Part shown: in pieces, positions 1 through 7,126 of the stretch
Layout: each line of letters opens with the position of its first letter
Position numbering within the stretch: position 1 is the first letter of the stretch
Source of the DNA: Euperipatoides rowelli
Lineage: Eukaryota > Onychophora > Udeonychophora > Euonychophora > Peripatopsidae
Assembly (NCBI GenBank): GCA_003024985.2
Contig: PXIH01S0008796.1
Length of the DNA stretch: 10,732 bases
Strand: one strand, 5' to 3'
The notes under the pieces: model-generated
Seen by the model: the letters and a program-made list of their open reading frames with translations, nothing else
What the model was told of the DNA's origin: nothing
The model's database searches: none
Made by a program: the position numbers and the translations under genes

Positions 1-23
1 ATTCCTGACAATAAATAGAACAT

Positions 24-58
24 AAATATGTGTAATCATTTCATCATTACACATATTT
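24..58. repeat. perfect 13-bp inverted repeat (hairpin)
   Basis: The arms 24-36 (AAATATGTGTAAT) and 46-58 (ATTACACATATTT) are exact reverse complements around a 9-base loop. No gene or element boundary can be tied to it. It could be a chance hairpin in AT-rich DNA, a remnant of a transposon end, or an element edge lying outside the window. Confidence 0.7.
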
Positions 59-90
59 GGAAACTTTTATACAGAGGATTCTATGAGTCG

Positions 91-147
91 TAAAATTTAC
101 GACCGCGATCGCTCATGTTAAAATTTTGAACGCGGTCGCTCGAAGGT
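91..147. repeat. GC-rich imperfect tandem dimer, about 28-bp unit
   Basis: Two adjacent copies start at 91 and 119 with TAAAATTT, followed by a GC-rich core (ACCGCGATCGCTC in the first, ACGCGGTCGCTCG in the second) and then a GTTAA-type ending. The cores also pair: CGACCGCG at 100-107 is complementary to CGCGGTCG at 131-138. A perfect 8-bp-arm palindrome (GTCGTAAA, central A, TTTACGAC) covers 87-103. It stands out from surrounding DNA that is about 75% A+T. No function is recognised. Confidence 0.55.
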
Positions 148-686
148 TAAAGGGCTATGTAAAATAATAATAATAATTTAGTAGGTCTGTTAAGTATAGT
201 TAACACACCAAATCATGCCCCCTAATTGAATACAGCTAAAATATGTTATGGCTTGTTGAGAAGGCTATATTAAAAAATTCTTAAATTGGTTATCAAGCTA
301 TTTGTAATGAAAAGTTATTGAAAATTAAGGAATGTGTATTTTTATTCAAGACAGCTATGATCAAAATACTGGATTTACATATAAAGAGAATTTTCCTCTT
401 TCCGAGTTTTATAAATAAGGTACCATAGCTAATTGTTTAATTTTAAATGCCTATGATTTTATAAAAATTACAAAACTAATTACTGTATCAGTAAATTAAA
501 AACTGTAATTACAAAAATTAAAATTAGAAAATTACACTATTGAAGAGATACAGTACATACCAAAATAGATATAGTATATACTGAAATAGGCTACTAGATC
601 TGTGACTCCATTAAACATTCATGACACTTCTACAGGTCCACTAAAATAATCTGTATCAAATTTCTGAAAATTTATGTAGTAGTAAG
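148..686. other. AT-rich stretch, no gene seen
   Basis: I see no coding signal in any frame, no RNA gene and no clear repeat. Because the Penelope-like relic ends at 687 on the minus strand, part of this stretch may be its 3' untranslated tail. I found no terminal repeat or target duplication that would mark that end. Confidence 0.5.
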
Positions 687-1293
687 TCACAGTGTAGATA
701 ATGAACCAGGATGTTTATACAGTCCAAATGGGGCCAAAGTATGACAAATTTTTAAAAATATTAAAAAAAAATTCTTTCCATTTCCTATCTCTGTTTGACT
801 TGAAATTATCATCCAATACATACAAATCAATATTGCCAATTGAATGGTTCTTTGAAATAAAATGTTCAGAAACAGCTATGTATAATTATTATCTTTGCAT
901 CTAATGTCAAGTGTGTGGTTGTTAAAATATATATGAATATTATTTTTAGTCTTGCAAATGTACTGAACATTGCAGATTGAACATTGAATCAAATAAATAA
1001 CATTGTGAGTTATGCAGGTAAATTGTTTATGTACAGTATTTTCCAAGAATAGTTGTACATGTTTTAACTATGGAATAAGTCTGGATATGTTTGCAGGTGT
1101 CACACTTGCAAGCACCACAAGGATAGCAACCACTATTTTCAAAAGCCTGGTCATGAACTAAATGATCTCTTAAATTTTTTGGTCTTCTATATGAAACGAT
1201 AGGGGTGTGGGGAAAGATATATCTCAAATGTTTCTTCAAAATGTGATTTACATTTGGAAGATTTGAATGAAAGATAAGAATGTGATGTGAATG
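687..1293 (-). pseudogene. Penelope-like retroelement relic: Cys cluster plus GIY-YIG endonuclease (3' end of ORF)
   Basis: This is the decayed C-terminal part of a PLE polyprotein, which in intact form is a reverse transcriptase joined to a GIY-YIG nuclease that nicks target DNA. Reading the minus strand, 1293-1030 is open and gives SNLPNVNHILKKH, then PIVSYRRPKNLRDHLV, then a cysteine cluster (GCYPCGACKCDTCKHI). After a frameshift near 1035 comes FTCITHNVIYLIQC and VQYICKT, matching the GIY and YIG strands, with the YIG glycine replaced by cysteine. After a second shift near 880 comes AVSEHFISKNHSIGNIDLYV. After a third shift in the A9 run at 763-771 comes HTLAPFGL, before a stop at 687-689. 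The RRPKNLRD linker, cysteine cluster and GIY-YIG order is, from memory, the arrangement seen in Neptune-group PLEs. The reverse transcriptase is missing, so this is a 5'-truncated dead copy. Confidence 0.82.
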
Positions 1294-1296
1294 TTA

Positions 1297-1325
1297 TGTG
1301 TCGGTATCTATCTAATACCGACACA
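1297..1325. repeat. perfect 11-bp hairpin at the PLE truncation point
   Basis: TGTGTCGGTAT (1297-1307) and ATACCGACACA (1315-1325) are exact complements around a 7-base loop (CTATCTA). It begins one base after the in-frame stop (1294-1296) that closes the recognisable PLE sequence, and is GC-richer than its surroundings. It may be the edge of another small element, or a structure linked to the truncation. The adjacency may also be chance. Confidence 0.7.
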
Positions 1326-2515
1326 ATCATTTAGAAACATTGAGAAAAAAAAAACAAAGTTATATGCTGTATTTGTGAAAATACTATGAAGGCTAGTATA
1401 AAATAATGTATAATCATTCAAGTTGGACTAATTAATTATATTTAGCAATTTATATATTTTTTATTTTAAGTGTATTTGCCCATATTCCTAAATCAACAAT
1501 TTCCCTTAATTCTATCATAAACATTAAAAATTTAAATTCTTGTTGATAATGTTTATTGATTTTTTAATTGTTATTTCTTCATTTTAAAATATCAGAGGTG
1601 AAGCTTAGATACTTATAAACACAAATACATCAACAACATATTTTTTAAATAATAATAATAATAAAATCAATTTTTCAACAGTTCTAACAAGGTGTTGATA
1701 ACTTCAATTCTCAGAGTTGGAAATCATGCAATTAGCTGTCTATCAAAATCCTTTTTAAAAACGTATTTATCTAATAAAAATGATAGTAGAAATATATTTC
1801 ATGATATTATAAACTTGTCTTTTAAACCTTTTGTTGATTAGTCACCACTAACTGTCACCTGAGAGAACGATTTACTTACTAATTAATCAATAAACATATG
1901 TCTGTCTGTTATGTATAATCTTCTTGTTAGAGCAAAAATAGCATTTTCTTAATTTATCTTTCAGAAATAGCAATGAGGGCAGCACATCTGGAAAGTTAAC
2001 TCTTTACAGGGAGTAGGCCTATATTTATCAACCTTAATATTAAGATAGTAATGATTGTTAAAAAAAGTATATTTGTCAATAGGCAAATGGCCAAATTTTC
2101 CTGATAATTGGTGGCACTATTTTCCAGGATCATTTTACTTTGTTTTCTTGTAACATACTCATGACTTTGGTCATTGATATTCCAATATGTTGTATAATTT
2201 ATTGTTATAGCATCACATTGACTAATGACAGTTAACCCCCTCCATATGGAAGTAAAAAAGGTGTCTTAAGGTCGAATGGATGGGATCGAATGTGATGATG
2301 TTACCTTTTATTGTTATTTCCTTGGGAAATGGGTGGATTGAGAGATAGATCAACATATACAGTATATAAGAACATTATTTTTTATAAATAAAAAGATAGT
2401 TTAAATGCTATAGACAATGATAACCAATATAACAATATAATATATTATTGGAAAACTAGATAATGAGAGTTACCTAAAATTTATAATCATATTATTATTT
2501 ACACAATAATATATT
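1326..2515. other. AT-rich stretch, no gene seen
   Basis: I looked on the minus strand for reverse transcriptase sequence that would continue the PLE relic upstream and found none. The only small structures are an (AAT)-rich run around 1648-1664 and a perfect palindrome TCCATATGGA at 2241-2250. Nothing here supports a coding or RNA gene. Confidence 0.5.
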
Positions 2516-2731
2516 CTAATGATTGCTCAAAAGCATAGCAAATGGCTTATGAAGAATGATCAGTTCTTTGTAAGAGTTTTTATAAAGCAAGCTAGAATTA
2601 TTAAATGTACTTAGGCTATTTACATAGAGGCTAACATTCATATGACGATCGTCTGAGGGGCCGACAGTGAATCGTTGGCTTCCAATGAATGGTAGCTTGT
2701 ATATTCGAAGACATGGTTCTTTGTACGGCTG
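2516..2731 (-). other. 71-codon open frame without start codon; unexplained GC-richer islet at its 5' half
   Basis: On the minus strand the frame is open from 2731 to the stop at 2516-2518, which is long for DNA this AT-rich. The first part (about 2735-2640) is clearly richer in GC than its flanks and reads YKEPCLRIYKLPFIGSQR and then FTVGPSDDRHMNVSL. The second part turns AT-rich and looks non-coding. I recognise no family. A second minus-strand frame of the islet starts at an ATG in a fair context (AACCATGTC, 2711-2719) but ends after 27 codons. It could be a small exon, a transposon fragment or chance. Confidence 0.25.
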
Positions 2732-2831
2732 TTATAAAGTAGGCTACTTTAAATAACCAGAACATAGATGAAGGCAAACTCGAGGCAATTTGTTCCACCA
2801 GAAGATCAACAGTTTATTTAGGTGGCAATAA

Positions 2832-2832
2832 N
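2832..2832. other. ambiguous base (N)
   Basis: A single N lies in AATANCATTTT. It may be an uncalled base or a contig join of unknown true length, so spacing across it should not be trusted. Confidence 0.9.
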
Positions 2833-3617
2833 CATTTTAAAGAGTTGAATAGAAGAGAAAAACTTTCCCCATTTTCACATTCAAGCGGAGATTCTAAAAA
2901 AATATTCTGTCAGCCTCCTATTGAAAGTTGCGCTGTATTAATAAATTAGTTCTTAATCATATAAACTTTGTCTATGCTTTAAGATTATAATTTAAATTAT
3001 TATTTTTATACATATTATTTTACATATGTTATTTACATTGCATTATATAATGAAATACATTTTAATATTTATTTATTTGTTTTATTATAATTTTAGTTAA
3101 TCCATTTCTCAATGTAACCTTGTTTCACCCTATTGCAGAAGAAACATTGGCTTTTCTTGCTATGAGGGCTTAATAAATTGTAGTTTTGTTTGTTTAAAAG
3201 AAAGTAAATTCAAACAGCTTGTTATCCTATAGAAATGTCATGTAAACATGTTCATAACATCAGGTTTATTAATTTTCTAAAGCAGTTTGAGAAAATAATC
3301 CAAATTCTTATTTTACCTAACCAGCTTATCAAATCTATCTTTATTTTTAAAGTTGTGTTTAAATGGATAAACATTTTTTTATTTTTTCTCTTTTTGACCT
3401 GAAAACTTAATGCATTGTCTTACAACAATCAAAAATTTATTCTCTTGTATCATTAATTTGTTCTTTTATTATATTCTAGAAGTTTCAAGTACAACTTGCA
3501 TCTAATTTCCATAGTTTTTTAGATAATAGAATGTTACTTTTGTTTGAAAGAGTGAGAAGGCACAGTCTTCTTATCCAAGCTCTAACAATGATTGTTATCT
3601 ACTCAAACTCCATAAAA
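2833..3617. other. AT-rich stretch, no gene seen
   Basis: The stretch is rich in homopolymers and short AT repeats, with no long open frame and no recognisable RNA or transposon end. It lies directly 3' of the second PLE relic (minus orientation), so the part near 3617 may include that element's 3' tail. Confidence 0.45.
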
Positions 3618-3965
3618 CTATCTTTTAAATGTTTTATAGATATCAGGGATTAGAGCCCCACACCCCTGTTCTGCTTAAAAATCATTGTTTCTTTGGATCT
3701 GCCATTATTCTAAAAAGAATTTACGATATGTGCTGCCATTGTTGTGTAAGATGCTGGTCTTTGACCAGTTTATTTTGTGACCCAGTTATGTGTTATGGTC
3801 CACAATAGCTGATTAGTTGACGTCATACCTCAACACACAAATTTGATGTTGTTTAATGCAGGTTCCCAGTTGTTGTTTAGTTTGGCCAATGTATTTCTTG
3901 TCCCATTCTCCACAAGGAGTGAAGTACATAACAGAGGTAAATCTATTTGCTGGCTTGTAGAATTC
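3618..3965 (-). pseudogene. Penelope-like retroelement relic: GIY-YIG endonuclease domain (second lineage)
   Basis: The minus-strand frame from 3965 to the stop at 3618-3620 runs 115 codons with no frameshift but four TAA stops (3813-3815, 3786-3788, 3705-3707, 3675-3677). It reads SVMYFTPCGEWDKKYIGQTK, matching the GIY strand, the PCG turn and the YIG strand with a following QT. Next come IKQHQ (helix equivalent of the R/K-EH motif), SAIVDH, LGHKINWSKTSIL, TYRKFFLE, WQIQRNND and a closing LIPDIYK. These blocks, in this order, are those of PLE GIY-YIG nucleases. Unlike the relic at 687-1293 it has no cysteine cluster and has a different core (YIGQT), so it is a separate insertion from another PLE lineage, perhaps Penelope/Poseidon-like. 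Upstream, 4012-3960 in the next frame reads SQIENILKG, possibly the linker before the domain. The reverse transcriptase is absent. Confidence 0.8.
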
Positions 3966-4012
3966 TCACACATCAATATAATAAATCCTTTCAGAATATT
4001 CTCTATTTGAGA

Positions 4013-5094
4013 CTACTGCAAAATCTGTATTAACTCATTGACAGTAATTTGTACGTTGAATTATCTCAAGTTGATTCTTTAAACAATATCACAATAATGG
4101 TGTTAATAACTGACAAAATATTGTCTACTGAGAAGTTTTAACTGACTAACATAATAAATCCTTTTTCCCAATTCCATTTTTTTTATCAATAAAATTTAAT
4201 AATTTGTTTTAAAATTTTAAATTATTTGTATTATTTATTTATTTGAACATACTTAACATTCAATAAAAGAATACAAATCAATACTATTTAAATTCTTGAC
4301 ATGCATAGTAATAACTAAGAATTAAAAATAACAGATTATAGATCTTTATTTCATTCCGCCCAATTAACAAATAAAATAATAAGTTTTGAGATGATAAACA
4401 GCCTCCTAATCAATACATTTTTTATTTTAAACATTTATATTTTCATCTCGATTACATTGATATTTTAACAAAAAAAAAAAAAAATAGAATATACACCAGA
4501 GATATAGTCTTTTGGTTTTCCCCTCTTTACATAGAATTTCTACAAATAGTTAAATTTAAATGCTATTTTGTTATGGTTATTAACAACCAGAAAATACAAG
4601 TATTTTAAACTCTGTTTCTTTAAAAATGTGTGTTTCCTTACCCAGCACTCTTATTGTTCATATTTACCTTTCACAGGTAAAACTTATCTAACTACATAAG
4701 GAATCTACTTACCTGTATATTATTTTATACCATCTCTCCAAATCTTTTTATTTTATTTCTTTGTGTGTAATCTTGGTGTTTAATTTTGTTGGTTGGATTT
4801 TCATATATCAATGTATTTACCTATCTTCCCAACTATATAGCCTACCTAGCTACTTATCTATACATTTTAACTGATATTTTTTCTGCCAGGTATTTCACAA
4901 CTTTAATTGATGGTATTTAATAAAGAAAGCAAATGGAATATTTTATTTCCAGGTATCTGCATCCTGTTTTTTAAATTATTTTTGTTTTTTATGTATTTAA
5001 TGTTGTTTTTTATGTGTTAACTATTGTTGTGCGCTGATGTAGTTTTTTTTTTTTGCCATTATAGTGAATCAAATTCCCTATTTTATTTCAAATA
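4013..5094. other. AT-rich stretch, no gene seen
   Basis: It contains a run of 15 A at 4470-4484, a run of 12 T at 5043-5054 and several AATAAA-like words expected at this base composition. The word TAATAAATCCTTT occurs at about 3979 and again at about 4152. I found no reverse transcriptase remnant continuing the PLE relic on the minus strand, and no other coding signal. Confidence 0.45.
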
Positions 5095-5470
5095 CCATAG
5101 AATGACTTCAAAAGTCACCTCGCCATATGAGTGTGCCACCCCTATTTCTCGTTCAAAGTTAGGTAAAATCAGCCATAGTCGAGTATGTGCATTATCACTA
5201 CACTTAAGTTTTTTGATCTCTCTGAAAGAAATCCAAGCTGAGCAATTCAATTGCACCCCCTTCCCCTAGTTTTTGCCTCATCTAAGGTTCGGTAGAGTGT
5301 TTCTATGCAGCCCAAATAAGTGTGCTGTTTTGAAAAACAGTCTTTTAAACAATTCTGATTCTAGCCAAAGAAATACGCCTGGGCAGTTTTGTGGTGCATT
5401 GTGGTAGATCTAAAGTTCACTAGCATGGCACTGAATGAATAATATGTGTGCATGCTCACTTGATCGGCAT
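5095..5470. other. GC-richer islet of unknown identity
   Basis: Base composition here is noticeably more balanced than on either side, which often marks a transposon fragment or an exon. The plus-strand 81-codon frame (5024-5269) begins inside a poly-T tract and shows no domain. On the minus strand a frame of about 45 codons covers roughly 5290-5420 and includes NCPGVFLWLESELF, but I cannot assign it. No terminal inverted repeats or flanking duplications were found. Confidence 0.3.
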
Positions 5471-5519
5471 TTTACAGTAATATATATTATTTGTCATATA
5501 TTTATTAGTTGTGCTTGAA

Positions 5520-5784
5520 AAGAGTTTACTTTCCGGACCCTCCACCCCCATCAAGATGGCCACCACAATTGGCATTAGAATATTAAATCTAGTAAACAAA
5601 GCATTGATTAAGGGGATACATATTAAAGTTTTGCCAAAGTCTTAAATTTTGAAAGAGGTCAGCAAATAGTGTATATAAAATAATGTAACATGAAATGTTC
5701 TCTTCCATTTTCCTTTCAACAGAAATGAAATGATCTGGTTTCCTTTATAGCATCCATCTTGGGGGGTCTGAAAAGTAAACTCTT
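5520..5784. mobile_element. MITE, 265 bp, with terminal inverted repeats of about 25-35 bp
   Basis: The left end starts AAGAGTTTACTTTCCGGACC, and the reverse complement of the right end starts AAGAGTTTACTTTTCAGACC. After a small gap both continue into AAGATGG (left 5553-5559). The interior is AT-rich, non-coding and too short for a transposase, so this is a non-autonomous element that would have depended on a related full-length transposon. AA on both sides (5518-5519 and 5785-5786) is too short and too common here to prove a target duplication, so the superfamily is unassigned. No similarity to the inverted repeats of the element at 6439-7124 is visible. Confidence 0.75.
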
Positions 5785-6438
5785 AACCTATGCTTCCATA
5801 ATATAAGGTTTGTCTTGATTACGACAATCATTTTATAATTTGAATGGTTGATTAAGAGATTTATATTTTGTAAGTTTGAAGATGAATTCTATCTATAATA
5901 TCTTCTATCTGTCTTGTTGTCTCTTTGTCAGTAATGTGACATCACACAGCCGACCGGCATAAAGTTTCATACTTTATTTTTTGCTGAAACTGAACATTTG
6001 CAATCTTTACTTTCTGCTCCAATTGAACAGGTCTTTAAAAAATAAAATTCAGTAACATCGTTTATTTATTAATAAGTTAAAATCATAATCTCAAAAACTG
6101 GTCAAAAATAACTAATTACTAGTATATTATATTTTCTAGCCAGAAGGCAGTCCAGCTGACTGGTGGGGAGCATTATAGTGTAATTAAATATTTAAGAACA
6201 CCCATCATTTTTGATGGATTTTTAAGATCACGATTAACAAGTCTTATAAACTTATACATTATGATCGATAAATAAAATCTTAATAATGATGTTCTATTCA
6301 AACATGGGTCTTTTCAATAGTTCCTGTCATTTTTGATGGGCTTTTAATCTACTAAATTATAGACTGTTGAACACAGCTAAAGTGTCTGTATAGAAATGGC
6401 TGATGGGTCACATATTACCTAAGAGAATTATTATTGTA
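5785..6438. other. AT-rich stretch with one spaced direct repeat
   Basis: TCATTTTTGATGG followed by a TTTTAA-type ending occurs at 6205-6225 and again at 6327-6347, 122 bp apart. The first copy is also a short hairpin (CCATCA, TTTT, TGATGG at 6202-6217). Around 6141-6170 there is a GC-richer patch containing GTCCAGCTGAC. No gene is supported. Confidence 0.45.
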
Positions 6439-6541
6439 TAGGTGTCCAACAATGACCTTTATGATAACGATTTAACATAACTCATGAACAAAGTTCATAT
6501 CCACAGACCATTTTCTGCAATTTGTTTGTCAACTCAAAACT
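6439..6541 (+). repeat. left terminal inverted repeat of the Tc1/mariner-type element
   Basis: It pairs with 7019-7124 over about 100 bp, with scattered substitutions and one or two small gaps. The inner end is marked by GTCAACTCAAAAC opposite TTTGAGTTGAT. Inverted repeats this long are well above the minimum of about 20-30 bp in the superfamily. Confidence 0.85.
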
Positions 6542-6549
6542 TACAGTCA

Positions 6550-6764
6550 TTAGTAAATCTCTGCATGTGACTCTTTTCTTGCATGTAACACATCAAGGCG
6601 AAACTGAATTTCATGCCATTTTTGGACAGTACGGTATATACTTTGTCACAATATCAATGGAGTTTGTTATTCGAGTCCTGAGAACATTAAGATTTGGTAC
6701 AAGTGAGAGGTAAACCATCTCCTTAACATAACCCCATGAAAAAATCAAGTGGGGTTATGTCAGG
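6550..6764 (-). pseudogene. Tc1/mariner transposase relic, C-terminal part with third catalytic Asp
   Basis: Read on the minus strand from 6764, the frame gives PDITPLDFF. After a small indel it gives WGYVKEMVYLSLVPNLNVL and RTRITNSIDIVTKY. After a second shift near 6618 it gives WHEIQFRLDVLHARKESHAE and then IY before the stop at 6550-6552. The PD-x2-P-x-DFF-x-WGYVK block followed by W-x-E-x3-RLD near the C-terminus is the tail of mariner-like transposases of the DUF4817/DDE_3 kind. The first Asp of that block is normally the third acidic residue of the DDD/E triad. The two earlier catalytic residues and the core between are missing, so the product cannot be active. Confidence 0.8.
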
Positions 6765-6996
6765 TGTTGGGTGATGTTGAACGATGACCTTGACTTTTAG
6801 CCTTCAGTAAACATCCAGTCTCCTTAAACTTCTTCATCCATTCATGTATTGAGGGACATTTGGTGGTTCTTTCCCATACAATGTTCCATAACTGTATTGG
6901 ACAATTACTGGTGATTTCTTTTAAGTCAGTCACAGCACACAATGTGCTTTGTCTTTTATGGATCCCATTTGCATAAAAAATGCTCTGTGGCGCCAT
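6760..6996 (-). pseudogene. Tc1/mariner transposase relic, N-terminal helix-turn-helix part
   Basis: The 78-codon frame starts at an ATG at 6994-6996 (MAPQSIFYANG), just inside the right inverted repeat. Its second half reads WERTTKCPSIHEWMKKFKET followed by GCLLKAKSQGHRSTSPNT. The PS-x-(6)-KKF-x-ETG-x-(3)-K-x-S-x-G pattern is the second half of the DUF4817-type helix-turn-helix DNA-binding region at the start of mariner-like transposases, which would bind the inverted repeats. The frame stops at 6760-6762, at the junction with the C-terminal relic, where about 200 codons of catalytic core appear to be deleted. The first half (HKRQSTLCAVTDLKEI) is less well conserved. A 78-residue DNA-binding fragment could in principle still be made, but nothing shows that it is. 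Confidence 0.75.
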
Positions 6997-7018
6997 CTAT
7001 TGAATAACAAAAAAAATC

Positions 7019-7124
7019 ATTTTGAGTTGATAAACAAATTGCAGAAAACTGTCTGTGGATATGACATTTGATTTATGAGTTATGTTAAATCCTTATCATA
7101 AAGATAATTCACAGACCCCCTGTA
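7019..7124 (-). repeat. right terminal inverted repeat of the Tc1/mariner-type element
   Basis: This is the reverse complement partner of 6439-6541. The outermost bases read ACCCCCTGTA on the plus strand, next to TA at 7125-7126. The two repeats differ at enough positions to suggest the insertion is old. Confidence 0.85.
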
Positions 7125-7126
7125 TA

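Larger units (their letters stand above)
6439..7124 (-). mobile_element. internally deleted Tc1/mariner-type DNA transposon (about 686 bp)
   Basis: Inverted repeats of roughly 100 bp bound the element. From the left, GGTGTCCAACAATGACC leads into TTTATGATAACGATTTAACA, then TATCCACAGACC and TGCAATTTGTTTGTCAACTC (to about 6540). The reverse complement of the right end runs GGGGGTCTGTGAATTATC, TTTATGATAAGGATTTAACA, TATCCACAGACAG and TGCAATTTGTTTATCAACTC. Both ends lie against TA (6437-6438 and 7125-7126), the target-site signature of Tc1/mariner elements. The interior holds the two ends of a minus-strand transposase. An intact relative would be expected to be about twice as long. As it keeps both ends, it resembles the deletion derivatives that can be mobilised in trans by an intact copy. 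Confidence 0.85.

Noticed and set aside
701-904. Plus-strand 67-codon open frame
   Set aside because: It lies opposite the minus-strand GIY-YIG relic and reads through its poly-A/T tract. The minus strand carries the recognisable motifs.
3618-3965. Genetic code in which TAA is read as an amino acid, since all four internal stops are TAA
   Set aside because: The mobile-element remains point to an animal with the standard code. The relic lacks its reverse transcriptase, and single-base decay in AT-rich DNA favours TAA.
4700-4720. U1 snRNA-like start (CTACTTACCTG)
   Set aside because: Only the short splice-site-like word matches. The downstream sequence does not continue as a U1 RNA.
5024-5269. 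Plus-strand 81-codon open frame
   Set aside because: It starts next to a 12-T run that produces a phenylalanine stretch, shows no domain, and has no supporting context.
6522-6713. Plus-strand 63-codon open frame
   Set aside because: It is antisense to the transposase C-terminal relic and partly inside the inverted repeat.
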